The position numbers and the translations under genes were made by a program. 64,000 bases of DNA from Pseudomonas iridis (GTDB lineage Bacteria; Pseudomonadota; Gammaproteobacteria; Pseudomonadales; Pseudomonadaceae), in contig NZ_JACXXO010000002.1 of the NCBI RefSeq assembly GCF_017980685.1, forward strand, positions 434,001-498,000, in the 5' to 3' direction. Position 1 is the first letter of the stretch, and each line of letters opens with the position of its first letter. Positions 1-9,583 of the stretch are shown here, in pieces. The notes under the pieces were generated by a model, which was not told the origin of the DNA, made no database searches, and worked only from the letters and a program-made list of their open reading frames with translations.

Positions 1-708
1 TCGATTCCCGACGACGAGACAGACGAGGACATACTCCATCCGCAAGTCCGTACTTTCTGGGTCTCCTGCTCCGTTGCCGGCACGACCCAGATTGCCGCAC
101 GGCTTACCCTGGCCGGGCAGACGATTCGTACCAACGGGACGACGCTGGCCAGTGTCCACGACAGCAGCGTAACCCTGGAAGCACAACAACCATTGGCTTA
201 CGCCATTGACCAGTTCCGCTGGCAGGCGACGCGTCGCGGCAATGAAGAGCCGGGCAATCGAATCTGGAACTACTACCTCGGGTTGTATCCACAAGGACAG
301 CAGATCAAGCTTGTCGACTGGATTGCCGATGTCCCCGCCGATACCGATCCTATGTTCGCCACGGCCAATAAGCTCAATGCCTACGTGACTAATTTTCTCA
401 CAGGTGTTCTGGCTCGTCCAAGAGAGCGCAGCTTGAGCATCGGATTGCCATTCAACGGTGATCCTATTGTGTTCACGTTTTCCGCTGATGCAATTAAGCG
501 AGATAAGAAGTTTTATTCCGTGAGGGTCAATGATCGTGATGGAGAACTCACGGTGGTGCAGGCACTGTCTGAATATTCGAGTTTGGACCGTGCCTACAAA
601 AAAGGCGATGTATTCCAGTTTCGCGCCATTGATCAACACGGTACGGAACATAAACTGGCGATTCGCACGGACTTTGTCGCGCGCACTTTTGGTCTGGAGC
701 GCGGGTAA
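1..708 (+). CDS. Rhs-island protein of unknown family, 5' end cut off by the window
   Basis: The frame is open from the first base, so the true start lies upstream and 235 residues are visible. I do not recognise a named domain. It is a clear paralog of the protein encoded at 3650-4591. Both contain a stretch of the type FWVxCSxxGxxQIAAxLTLxG, then an xYxLxLYxxGxQIxLxDW motif, and near the C-terminus a short E/DxYGTxHxxxIxxD-like segment (here DQHGTEHKLAIRTD). The composition suggests a beta-rich soluble protein with no signal peptide in the visible part. Two copies flank the LRR gene just upstream of an Rhs gene, so a role as accessory or adaptor of the Rhs island is possible, but that is inference from position only. 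Confidence 0.7.
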   Translation, partial: SIPDDETDEDILHPQVRTFWVSCSVAGTTQIAARLTLAGQTIRTNGTTLASVHDSSVTLEAQQPLAYAIDQFRWQATRRGNEEPGNRIWNYYLGLYPQGQQIKLVDWIADVPADTDPMFATANKLNAYVTNFLTGVLARPRERSLSIGLPFNGDPIVFTFSADAIKRDKKFYSVRVNDRDGELTVVQALSEYSSLDRAYKKGDVFQFRAIDQHGTEHKLAIRTDFVARTFGLERG

Positions 709-897
709 GGTTGGCCGTTCAAAATTTGTATCCCTGACACTGTGGTAAAGATATATACCGCTTCATATTGAACAGGCCGGTAAGCTGGTCGGGTCAATCG
801 TCAATATTCGCAATACTGCGTGATTGTCTTTATGTCATGCGCGGTCTCCGTAACCATGCGGAGTCTGCGCAACCACACATCTCAAGGATGAGAACTC

Positions 898-3291
898 ATG
901 GCTGGCAAACCACCAAAAAAAATCAAACCTGCGCCAAACAAAATCCCCGATATCAACACTGACGGCTTTCATCGGCCGGTAGGGGGTAATCTCCCGTCGT
1001 CTTCGGTGTCCCGTCCACCGGATCCACTGCAGCCTTCCCCCCGACCGCACACGGCAGAATCGGTGGAAGTCATCAGCGTTATCCCGAGCCTGATGCCGCC
1101 CGCCATCCCGATCAGTCACCCGGGTGGGAGTGTCGCGATCAGCGCCTTGTCGAACTACTGGATACCCGTTTCGAGAAATATGGGCGAGGCCAATGAGCAA
1201 GGCATTCGGGTGCTCAAGCAACGCCAATATGTCGCTGTAGATGAAGAGCATTATGTGCAAGTGGTCAAGGACGCCGACAGTGGTCTGTTCCGCGCTACCG
1301 TCACCCGAGAGCGCGAGCCTACCGGTCCGCTACTCAAACCGGATAGCGAGGGCAAACTCTGGTATCCGGTCGAGAGCAGCAACTCCGCGCATGAGCATAT
1401 GGCGGACCTGTTTCACCGTATGGGTTATGCCATCGACGAATTCTCCGACATCACGCTTGCACGCATCCTTGCAGTGAGTGGCCTGGAGGGAACGCTGGCG
1501 CGCCATACCGACGCTGATATTCATCCCCCCGCACTGCTCCAGGACACCCTCAGGCGATTCAGCCTCGATCAGAAAATGGCGCGCTGGCCAAAAGAGGATC
1601 GCGCCGCAGTCTTTAAGGCGCATGAGCGGGCATTCGAAGTCGACTGTGATGAAAATACCTTGCAGATGCGACGAATTTTTCCTGATTTGCCTAAAACTGT
1701 GGCCCAGGCGATATGGCGCAATACGACTGCCGCCGAGCGTCTGCATATGCACAATCAGCCGCGCCTGCCACCGCGAGTGGCGGCAGAGACGTTGGTGGCC
1801 CTGCGAGAGGTTCGTCTGGCCAGGGCTGGCGAAGGGCTTTACTTGAATGCGGTGTCCAATTTGGACAGTGACCGCTTGGCGCTTTATATGATCGGCAGTC
1901 TCGCAGATTGGCCGCGACAGATTCGAATCGAGATGCGTCAGGGCGTGCTGGACGGGGAGGTCTTGAGCGCGATCGGTGACGGCCGGTCGCCGGTTCGTCA
2001 CGTGCTGATTCGACAGGACGCAGGGTATTTGGTGCAACGCGCCGACGGCCAATCAACCCAGGCGTTGCATGATCTGTATTCGGCGGTCTGCTTGTTGCTG
2101 CTGCCCGCGCAGCGCAAGGCGCTGGGCATGCCTGGAGGCGCTGGCCCGACATTGCAGCGATGGGTCCGTGCCCAGCCGTTACCATCGCGGCAGACCGTGA
2201 GCGAAGTGCTCGGACTGGAACCGTTGCCATCGGCCATCGAAGCTGCAGCTGCGCAATATCGGCAGGCGGGGTATCTGCGGGGCGGAGCCGATGAAAATCC
2301 CGTGCCGAGCAGGTCTGTTGAAAAACGCGTCCGTGATCTGTATCCGGAGCTCTCTGACGAGGATGTAGCGCGATTTATCAATGAGCATCTGCGCAGCGAT
2401 CCGTCCGGGGTTTTGATCCGGTTGGAAAAAGAGTTCGCAGCGTTGCGGCAGGAGTTAAGCGCCTGGAGCGCGATCGTCCCTTCACATCACACTGAGGGGA
2501 AGGTATGGAGCCCTGCGGCACTTGCCCATCAACTACAGTTGCGACAGGGCTTCAGTAAAAATCTGCAAGCTCTCTGGCAGAAAAAATTGATAACACCCCA
2601 TGACGCTCAAGGCGAAAGTTTTTCTTCGTTCATCGACTTCGCCGGTGAGTTGCCGCACACATCCGCAAGATTCGAGCATGTGACAGAGTTGGTGCTGGAG
2701 GCACGCAACCCGAGCGTCAAGCTCGGCAAATTGCTCGACAGCTTTCCCAATCTGCGCTACCTGATCCTCCAAAGGGTGCGGATGGAGACGTTCGCTCCAG
2801 GCATTTTTCAGATGCGCGACCTGCGCCATCTGGTCTTGCAGGATTGCTCACTGCAACTGTCGGACTTCGATGCCGAGGGGCTATCAAGAATCGAGACACT
2901 GACTCTGTTGAGGCTTGACGAAAATCCGTTGGGTGTCGCGCCACATGTGGGATTTATGCACCAATTGGGCGAGTTGTACCTGAGTGATACCGGGCTGACG
3001 CAGATTCCTTCTGGGATAGAACAACTGGCAAGCTTGAGGGTGCTTGATTTGCACGACAATAATATCGTTAATATCAGAGAGGAGTTTTTCGAACTTCCCG
3101 ATACACAAAATCTGGATATCAACCTGATTGACAATCCACTCGGCGACGTCGCGTTGATGGGTATAGGTCAATATGTTCAGGACGCCAGTATGGACAGACA
3201 GGTTGTAATCAGGGTGCGAGAGCCTGTGGCGAATGAAGTTTTTGATTTTTTCGACTCTCCTGATACCGGGATTGAATCGTCGAGCGACTGA
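898..3291 (+). CDS. Large LRR protein of the NEL-effector-like family, lacking the E3 domain
   Basis: 797 residues. The ATG at 898 follows a strong ribosome site (AAGGATGAG at 884-892), the same leader found before the four related genes at 36.5-48.4 kb. Residues about 1-75 are proline-rich and disordered. Residues 82-150 match the first half of the N-terminal module of those relatives (GIRVLKxRQYVAV, DxGLFRATxxRExxPTGPLL). Residues about 190-470 are helical, with a segment (IFPDLPKTVAQAIW through GLYLNAVSNLDSDRLALYMI) typical of large Pseudomonas LRR effectors. An RxLYPELSDEDVARFI linker follows at about 478, then some six LRRs at 592-750. It ends soon after the repeats with no NEL ligase domain. 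Function is unknown; an effector-like or adaptor role is inferred from the family. Confidence 0.75.
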   Translation: MAGKPPKKIKPAPNKIPDINTDGFHRPVGGNLPSSSVSRPPDPLQPSPRPHTAESVEVISVIPSLMPPAIPISHPGGSVAISALSNYWIPVSRNMGEANEQGIRVLKQRQYVAVDEEHYVQVVKDADSGLFRATVTREREPTGPLLKPDSEGKLWYPVESSNSAHEHMADLFHRMGYAIDEFSDITLARILAVSGLEGTLARHTDADIHPPALLQDTLRRFSLDQKMARWPKEDRAAVFKAHERAFEVDCDENTLQMRRIFPDLPKTVAQAIWRNTTAAERLHMHNQPRLPPRVAAETLVALREVRLARAGEGLYLNAVSNLDSDRLALYMIGSLADWPRQIRIEMRQGVLDGEVLSAIGDGRSPVRHVLIRQDAGYLVQRADGQSTQALHDLYSAVCLLLLPAQRKALGMPGGAGPTLQRWVRAQPLPSRQTVSEVLGLEPLPSAIEAAAAQYRQAGYLRGGADENPVPSRSVEKRVRDLYPELSDEDVARFINEHLRSDPSGVLIRLEKEFAALRQELSAWSAIVPSHHTEGKVWSPAALAHQLQLRQGFSKNLQALWQKKLITPHDAQGESFSSFIDFAGELPHTSARFEHVTELVLEARNPSVKLGKLLDSFPNLRYLILQRVRMETFAPGIFQMRDLRHLVLQDCSLQLSDFDAEGLSRIETLTLLRLDENPLGVAPHVGFMHQLGELYLSDTGLTQIPSGIEQLASLRVLDLHDNNIVNIREEFFELPDTQNLDINLIDNPLGDVALMGIGQYVQDASMDRQVVIRVREPVANEVFDFFDSPDTGIESSSD

Positions 3292-3649
3292 CGACATTGT
3301 CTGGTAGTTGTTAATGCAGTAACGCTTTATTCCAGTTGTAGCCAATATCAGTCTGGCCCACTCTCTGCCTCGTTCTCGAACAATGGTATGAAGGTGGGCT
3401 TTTTAATGTGTGGCAAAGTTTTTTTATTGCAAAGTTTGATCGTTTTCTGAATGGTCGTGGTTGCTTGATTGCAGGTGTGCGATATCAAGCGAATGTAAGT
3501 CTCCTGGTTTGCACTGTCGGGTGTTTCTTTTTGCGACATTACATGCGGATATAAAGCGTGACTTCTTTTTGTCTGGCGTGTGTGTGTCAATACTCCAGCT
3601 TTATCGCCCAAGAGCATGTTTTCAATTTGCCTTTCAGGAAGAAATTTAT
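3292..3649. other. AT-rich intergenic region of 358 bases
   Basis: The stretch between the LRR gene and the next gene is visibly richer in A and T than its surroundings. It holds a probable terminator at 3356-3404 and presumably the promoter of the 3650 gene. An in-frame upstream extension of that gene exists from 3461 but lacks a ribosome site, so I treat it as non-coding. No RNA gene or repeat was recognised. Confidence 0.5.
3356..3404 (+). terminator. Probable terminator of the LRR gene
   Basis: GCCCAC at 3356-3361 pairs with GTGGGC at 3394-3399, followed by a run of T. The loop is long (32 bases) and contains a small inner GTTC/GAAC pairing, so this is a moderate call. Confidence 0.45.
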
Positions 3650-4591
3650 ATGTTTGAAGAAAATCTGAGTATCCAGCGCCTTGAAGTGAAGTTTTACTCT
3701 TCTGCCGTTCGCCATAAGACACTGTATGCCAATGGCCGTATGCAAGTTCGTGTGCTGGTGCTGGTGACGGGAGAAAACTCGCAGGCCGAAGAAGTCTCGC
3801 TGCATGGCCATCCGGCGCTGGAGACGCTCAAGCTGATCAGCTATGACACCTCTGCGCCGTTGGGCGGCGATTGGCATGTCGATTTGCAGGAAAACCGCTA
3901 TGCACACGACATGGCGGGTGGCGCCGCGCGCGTGACGCCATTGGTGCCTGCCACCAGCAATCGGATTTCCGCGCCTGCAGACAGTGTTCAGGTTTTCGAG
4001 TTTTGGGTCACTTGCAGCCGTCCGGGCGCACTCCAGATTGCCGCTGAACTGACCCTGGATGGAAAGAAGTATCGGAGCAATGGGCGCAATGGTTACGACA
4101 GCAGTGTGACGCTTGAAGCGATTGCGCCTAAACGTTATCCACGCACCAGTTTCACTCTCAAGAAAAACAGGGTTAGGGATACGCCCAGTCTTTTTGAAAA
4201 GTTTGAACAATATAGTCTCGCTTTATATGCCGAAGGTCGACAAATCAATCTGCTCGATTGGTCCAGCCTGCAAGTGAAATATGACGCGGACTATGCGGTC
4301 GAGTTCTTTTCCTCTGGCAATGCCATAAACGTTTCGGTCGGCCCGAGAAGTTATACCGGTTATATAGCGCCGATTTATGGCGCGCAGGTGGTGACGCGCA
4401 CGTCAACCGGCCTTCGCACCATGGAGCAGGATCCCGGAATAATATCGATCCTCAGTCATGTAACGGAAGAGCATCCTCGCAAGCCAGAGAATAAGGAAAC
4501 GCTGGAGTTGCTGGTGTTGGATGAATACGGTACCGCGCACAATGTTCGGATCAATCCTGATATTGCGAACCGCTCGTACTCGCTTGGTTGA
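3650..4591 (+). CDS. Rhs-associated protein of unknown family (313 residues)
   Basis: The ATG at 3650 has a ribosome site (AGGAAG at 3637-3642) and gives 313 residues beginning MFEENLSIQRLEV. No signal peptide or membrane segment is visible; the sequence looks beta-rich. It is paralogous to the truncated protein at 1-708 over its last two thirds (VFEFWVTCSRPGALQIAAEL, YSLALYAEGRQINLLDW, DEYGTAHNVRINPD). Its stop (4589-4591) lies just upstream of the Rhs gene in what appears to be one transcription unit. A Rhs accessory, chaperone or delivery role is plausible from position, but nothing in the sequence proves it. Confidence 0.75.
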   Translation: MFEENLSIQRLEVKFYSSAVRHKTLYANGRMQVRVLVLVTGENSQAEEVSLHGHPALETLKLISYDTSAPLGGDWHVDLQENRYAHDMAGGAARVTPLVPATSNRISAPADSVQVFEFWVTCSRPGALQIAAELTLDGKKYRSNGRNGYDSSVTLEAIAPKRYPRTSFTLKKNRVRDTPSLFEKFEQYSLALYAEGRQINLLDWSSLQVKYDADYAVEFFSSGNAINVSVGPRSYTGYIAPIYGAQVVTRTSTGLRTMEQDPGIISILSHVTEEHPRKPENKETLELLVLDEYGTAHNVRINPDIANRSYSLG

Positions 4592-4689
4592 AGCAGGGTT
4601 TCAAGAGTTTCGCTACTCATGGTGTTTTCGGTGCAGTAGTCGGAACTCTTGCGTGTCTATTCGTTTCTGCAACTTACAGGATGTTATTC

Positions 4690-7600
4690 ATGAGTACTAA
4701 AACTCAGGATTCAGTGCATTCGAATGCATTCAATTTTGGAGGTTTTGTTGCCGGTGGTGTTGATCCCCGCACAGGCATTTATACCTGCGCCCTGACACTT
4801 GGGGTTATTCGTTCCGGAGACCTCAATGGCCCTTCATTCAATCTTGCCTTGAGCTTCAACCCACTCAACACTCACAACGCCGGTTATGGCACGGGATGGT
4901 CGTTGCCCACCAGTCGTTATGATTTGCGTAGCAAAGTCATGACGCTCAACAATGGTGAGCGCTATAAGGCCGTTGAAACAGGCGATGCTCTGCAGTTCAA
5001 GGAAATGAAACTTGAGAGCGCCAAGGTACTGAAAGTCGCTGTCGGGCGTTATGAAGTTCGTTACAAGGATGGCCGGCGCGAAGAGCTTGAGGTTTACGGC
5101 GCCACCCATATTGCCGTGCCCACGAGGGTCATCGCCGCGAACGGAACGAGCATTTCCTTGAAATACGCGACGTTCAACGAGCAACCCATGCTCGTGGAAA
5201 TCAGCGATGCAAAAAGAACATTGCTTAAAGTCAGCCGTACCGCTGGCCGGCTGACGCTGACCCAGCATCCCGACACGCCATCTAGCGCTGAATTCACGAT
5301 GACGTTCAAGAACGACCACGTCACTGCAATCGGTTTACCGGTTGGCAGAGGTTGGGATCTGCAGTACGAAGAGATTGATGGCATCAGGTACCTGAAACGC
5401 GTGGAATCACCACTCGGTGCCGTGGAAAACATTCGCTACAAAAGGGTCGGACACCTGCTTCCTGCCTCAGGAGCGACGCAAAGCCTGCCCTACGTGATTG
5501 CCCATGAAGTTTTCGTCAAGCAAGGGCAGCCGAAGGTTAGCAAGACCTACACGTATTCGGACTGGAATTATCTGGGGCATGGCGTGCCGTCCGATCCGGC
5601 CGATGACGGTGACCCTCTGTACCGTGCACCCAAGAGCTATCAGTACAGTTGCGTGGAAAGTTTGATTGTGGGGGTGAAGACTCATACCCACACCAGGCGC
5701 ACCTACAACAAGTTTCATCTGTTGGTCTCTGAAGTGACCACATGTGGTGAGTCGGTAGCTTCGGTTACTACCGATTATCACTGTGAAGTCGGCAAGCCTT
5801 TCACTGAGCAGCCGGCGCAATTTCGCATGCCCAAGTCTCAGACCCGAGGTTTCGCGAACAGCGTAACCGGGCAGAAACGCACGGAAACCACCACCACCGA
5901 GTTCGATGCCGCCGGCAATCTGCTCAGTCAGGTGGACGCCAGCGGCGTGAGTACGCAGTTCGAGTACTACCCGGCCAGCGATTCAGAAGGTTGCCCAAAA
6001 GACCCTCTGGGGTTTATCCGTTTCCTCAAGCAGAAAACCGTGGTACCAGCGGCAGGCGGTGGCGCCTCGACCATTACCCGCTATCGCTATGCGTTGCACC
6101 CCGCCCTCGAAGGCTCGACGCTGGCCAGTGTCCTGCCCGTTCAGGAGAGTTTTCTGGAGTTGGTTGACGGTGTCGAGATTCTGCGTTCAAAGGTTGACCT
6201 TACCTATTTGAGCTCGCCCAAGGACCCGATTCTGCACGGCGTTTTGCAACAGCAGAGTGTTACGCGCAATGCCACAACGACCCGCATCGAATATTCGTAT
6301 GAGCTTGAGGAGACCACACTGTCGTTGAAGAAAACCGTTCACGGGTTTGACGGCACCACCAGTTCCAGCGAACAAAAGCTTTCGACCCTGAGTGGGTTGA
6401 CGGTGTCCGAGCGCGATGCCGACGACGCAGTCATCGAGTATGAATACGACAAGCTTGGCCGGCGGATACGCAAGACACTGGCGCCCGGCACGGCTTACGC
6501 CTCCTTTACCCAGTGGCGCTATGAGACTGCCGAGGGCCGCGAGCCGGCGACACTGATCACCCATGACTCGTCCGGGGGCATGCAAGAGGCCACTTACGAC
6601 GCACTGGGGCGCATCGTCAAAATTCAGGAAAAGGACTGCGATAACCCGGACCCGCAGGGCGACTGCCCTATGCGCACTGTTTATACCTGCGTCCATGACA
6701 ACACTGGACGACCCGTGACGGTGGAGCACAGCGACTGGTGGGATGGCGTTGCGCGCGAGGTCAAATCGGATTTTTTCTACGACGATTGGGGCCAGACCAA
6801 AGAGACCCGCCATGGCGACGGGCGAATCGAACACAGTGAATTTGATCCCGTCAGCCGCAAGCAGAAGAGCTGGCAGCAGGGCATGGGCAAAACGATCACT
6901 GTCGTCAATGCTTTCGGCAAGCCAGACAGCGTCGAGGTATTCGATCTGAAAGAGCAAAGCCTGGGTAAAACCGTTTATACCTATGACGGGTTGGGCCGAA
7001 CCCTCAGCCAGACCGATCCGGCCGGCAACAAGACTTCTTTCGAATACGACGTGTTCGACCGCTTGGTGCGCACTGTTTTGCCAGACGGACATGCAGTTGA
7101 AACCACGTTTGCAGCCCACAGCACCGATGAGTTGCCGGTGGACATCAAAGTGGCGGGCGTGCTGTTGGGGCAGCAGGCGTTCGATGGTTTGAACCGTGTG
7201 ACAGAGATGTCCGTGGGAGGGCGCAAGTCGTTCGCCAGTTACGAGGCCGGCCGCAGTCTGCCCAAATCGCACACCGACGCCTCAGGCCAGCGGACCGAGT
7301 TCGTTCATGAGCCAGCCTTGGGTGGATTATTGACTGAACGCAAGGCTGTCATCGCTCGCGGATCGCTCATTGAGGGTGACGAGCTGATCGAGGCCGAAGA
7401 CGACGGATTGATCACTCGATTCACCTACGATGTCCTCAACGGGAAACCGCAAAGTTGTATCGAACAGGGCCGCGAGAGTCATTTTGAGTACTTTCCCTCC
7501 GGGCGTCTCAAATCGCAAACCACGCAATTCGGCGATCTGCGCCAGACCGTCTCCCATACCTATACTTTCGCCGGTCGTCCCCTGACGTACGTGGACGTGC

Positions 7601-9519
7601 TGGGTGTAAAGCACAAGACCGAGTACGACACGTGGGGGCGCAGAGTCTCGTTCAAGCAGGGGGCGGTGCAGGCTGATTTTTTCTATGACAAGAAAACCGC
7701 TTTGCTGGAACGCATTGAAACTCGCGATACCTCCTCCAGGAAGCTCCTGACGACGCGCCTGACCTACGATGACCTCGGGCGCGAGGCCACCCGAAGCTTT
7801 GAGGCCAATGGTTTGGTCACCCAGACGCTGACCTCCACCTACACGGTGGTTGGCAAGCTGTCGCAGAAAGTCCTGAAGCGCGGCGCTTTCGTGCTGCGCG
7901 ATGAGCGATTCGCTTACGACGTGCGCGGCCGCCTCACTCAGTACAACTGCGACGGCAGCCAGCGACCCCGAGATCCTTACGGCAAAGACATCATCCGGCA
8001 AACCTTTACCTTCGACGCGCTGGACAACATCCTCACGCTGGAAACCACTTTTCCCCAAGGCGTTAACGTAACGACCTTCAGTTACAGCAAAATCGATCCG
8101 GCGCAGCTCGTTGGGGTAACCCATTCACATGCCGATTATCCGGCGCCGGTTACGCTGGAGTACGACGCCGACGGCCGAATGATCAAGGACGACCACGCGC
8201 GCACCCTGGCGTATGACGCGTTTGGACGTCTTATCCGGTTGACCAATGAGCGAGGGGAGGTGGTGCGTGGCCATCACTACGACGGTTTTGATCGAATCGT
8301 TGAGTTGTCGCAACCGCGGAAGCTGGATGTGCAGCGCTACTATCACAACGCTAGCGTGAGTAGCGAAATTTGCGGTAATGACGCGCTCAGTGTGGTGCGT
8401 GATGGCGGGTTTGTATTGGGCCAGCAGCAACTCGGTGCGGATGCGGGTAGCCGGATCTTCGGCACGGATCAACAGCAAAGTGTGTTGACCCGGTTGCATG
8501 GCGAGCAATGGGACGACAGCGCTTATTGTCCCTACGGGCATCGCCCGGCTGACGTCGGGCAGTTCAGTCTGGCGGCCTTCAATGGCGAGCAACTGGATAC
8601 CGTTACAGGTCTGTATTTGCTGGGCAACGGCTACCGCGCCTACAGCCCGACCCTGATGCGTTTTACCGGACCTGACAGCATGAGCCCGTTTGGCGCGGGG
8701 GGATTGAATGCCTACGCCTATTGCCTGGGCGATCCGGTCAATCGAGTTGACCCCACGGGCCATATCTCCTGGCAGTCAATTGCAGGGATTGCGCTGGGTT
8801 TTATCGGGATAGTCGCCAGTATCGTTACGTTGGGTGCAGCCTCGCCACTGGCCGTGCTGGCCATGGGGTTGGGCATCGCCTCCGGAGCGGCTGCCATAGG
8901 CGGTGAGTTGGCCAATGAACTGGCGCCACAGTCCCAGGTCGGGGCGATACTTGGCTGGGTAAGTCTGGGGCTCGGCATTGCGTCTGCTGCCGCAGGGGCC
9001 CTTGCTGTCCGACAGGCTATAGCGCAAAGCCTGAGGCCTCGTCCCTATCTCGTGAAATTGGCCGACGAACCGCCGGTCAGAATCGTGGAAAAGGAATATG
9101 CGACCTTTGGCGGCAGAAAGCACGGTGGCAAATCAGGTAAGGCCGGGGCTAGTGCCGCGCCGCCCGAGCCGCCAGCAAACTGGACATTGATTGAGGAATT
9201 CCAGAATCACGACTACCTGCCGCCGGGTAAAATTGGTGCGGGTTCCAGGGCTAAATATGCTGAATTCAAAACGGCAGTTGAAGGCAATATCAGCCCCAGT
9301 GAAGCTGCCCGAGCTTATCCTGGAAGCAAGCAGGACCCTTATCCCAATTACAAATTCTTCTATCCAAACAGCTTGCACGAAGGATTTTCCCATGTGCATA
9401 CGCGTTTAAGCCAAGAGCATCGGTTGTTTTATCTGGTGAATGGCCAGAAAAAACAGGTTCGCATTATGCAGTTAGGGGCGCACGAGCCCGCTTGGGGATC
9501 GGCGCATGTCGCCAGGTAA
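4690..9519 (+). CDS. Rhs-repeat polymorphic toxin with RelE/ParE-like C-terminal tip
   Basis: I place the start at ATG 4690, with a purine-rich site (ACAGGA, 4676-4681) 8 bases upstream; a TTG at 4588 overlapping the previous stop and an ATG at 4681 are in-frame alternatives. From 4690 the protein has 1609 residues. The N-terminus (FVAGGVDPRTGIY, GPSFNLALSFNPL) is the SpvB/TccC-like opening of Pseudomonas Rhs proteins. Many YD repeats follow (YEYDKLGRR, FEYDVFDRLVR). The Rhs core lies at residues 1297-1358, from FNGEQLDTVTGLYLLGNGYR to the DPTGH cleavage-type motif. A long hydrophobic Ala/Gly stretch at about 1362-1440 could enter membranes. After a Gly/Lys linker, the variable tip (about 1497-1609) contains HRLFYLVNGQ near residue 1577, like the HRLxYxV core of RelE/ParE toxins. 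Toxicity and target are inferred. No immunity gene is seen before queG. Confidence 0.85.
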   Translation: MSTKTQDSVHSNAFNFGGFVAGGVDPRTGIYTCALTLGVIRSGDLNGPSFNLALSFNPLNTHNAGYGTGWSLPTSRYDLRSKVMTLNNGERYKAVETGDALQFKEMKLESAKVLKVAVGRYEVRYKDGRREELEVYGATHIAVPTRVIAANGTSISLKYATFNEQPMLVEISDAKRTLLKVSRTAGRLTLTQHPDTPSSAEFTMTFKNDHVTAIGLPVGRGWDLQYEEIDGIRYLKRVESPLGAVENIRYKRVGHLLPASGATQSLPYVIAHEVFVKQGQPKVSKTYTYSDWNYLGHGVPSDPADDGDPLYRAPKSYQYSCVESLIVGVKTHTHTRRTYNKFHLLVSEVTTCGESVASVTTDYHCEVGKPFTEQPAQFRMPKSQTRGFANSVTGQKRTETTTTEFDAAGNLLSQVDASGVSTQFEYYPASDSEGCPKDPLGFIRFLKQKTVVPAAGGGASTITRYRYALHPALEGSTLASVLPVQESFLELVDGVEILRSKVDLTYLSSPKDPILHGVLQQQSVTRNATTTRIEYSYELEETTLSLKKTVHGFDGTTSSSEQKLSTLSGLTVSERDADDAVIEYEYDKLGRRIRKTLAPGTAYASFTQWRYETAEGREPATLITHDSSGGMQEATYDALGRIVKIQEKDCDNPDPQGDCPMRTVYTCVHDNTGRPVTVEHSDWWDGVAREVKSDFFYDDWGQTKETRHGDGRIEHSEFDPVSRKQKSWQQGMGKTITVVNAFGKPDSVEVFDLKEQSLGKTVYTYDGLGRTLSQTDPAGNKTSFEYDVFDRLVRTVLPDGHAVETTFAAHSTDELPVDIKVAGVLLGQQAFDGLNRVTEMSVGGRKSFASYEAGRSLPKSHTDASGQRTEFVHEPALGGLLTERKAVIARGSLIEGDELIEAEDDGLITRFTYDVLNGKPQSCIEQGRESHFEYFPSGRLKSQTTQFGDLRQTVSHTYTFAGRPLTYVDVLGVKHKTEYDTWGRRVSFKQGAVQADFFYDKKTALLERIETRDTSSRKLLTTRLTYDDLGREATRSFEANGLVTQTLTSTYTVVGKLSQKVLKRGAFVLRDERFAYDVRGRLTQYNCDGSQRPRDPYGKDIIRQTFTFDALDNILTLETTFPQGVNVTTFSYSKIDPAQLVGVTHSHADYPAPVTLEYDADGRMIKDDHARTLAYDAFGRLIRLTNERGEVVRGHHYDGFDRIVELSQPRKLDVQRYYHNASVSSEICGNDALSVVRDGGFVLGQQQLGADAGSRIFGTDQQQSVLTRLHGEQWDDSAYCPYGHRPADVGQFSLAAFNGEQLDTVTGLYLLGNGYRAYSPTLMRFTGPDSMSPFGAGGLNAYAYCLGDPVNRVDPTGHISWQSIAGIALGFIGIVASIVTLGAASPLAVLAMGLGIASGAAAIGGELANELAPQSQVGAILGWVSLGLGIASAAAGALAVRQAIAQSLRPRPYLVKLADEPPVRIVEKEYATFGGRKHGGKSGKAGASAAPPEPPANWTLIEEFQNHDYLPPGKIGAGSRAKYAEFKTAVEGNISPSEAARAYPGSKQDPYPNYKFFYPNSLHEGFSHVHTRLSQEHRLFYLVNGQKKQVRIMQLGAHEPAWGSAHVAR

Positions 9520-9583
9520 TGGCTGGTCTCAGACGAGTAAACCGATTGGGTTTGCGCGGCGTTCGAATGCGGGGGAATACCCT

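Noticed and set aside
3461-3649. N-terminal extension of the 3650 gene
   Set aside because: The extra 63 codons lack a ribosome site and the ATG at 3650 has one; the truncated paralog does not reach this region, so it gives no support.
1-9519. Insertion sequence or integrase bounding the Rhs island
   Set aside because: No transposase, integrase or tRNA-linked direct repeats seen; the left boundary lies outside the window.
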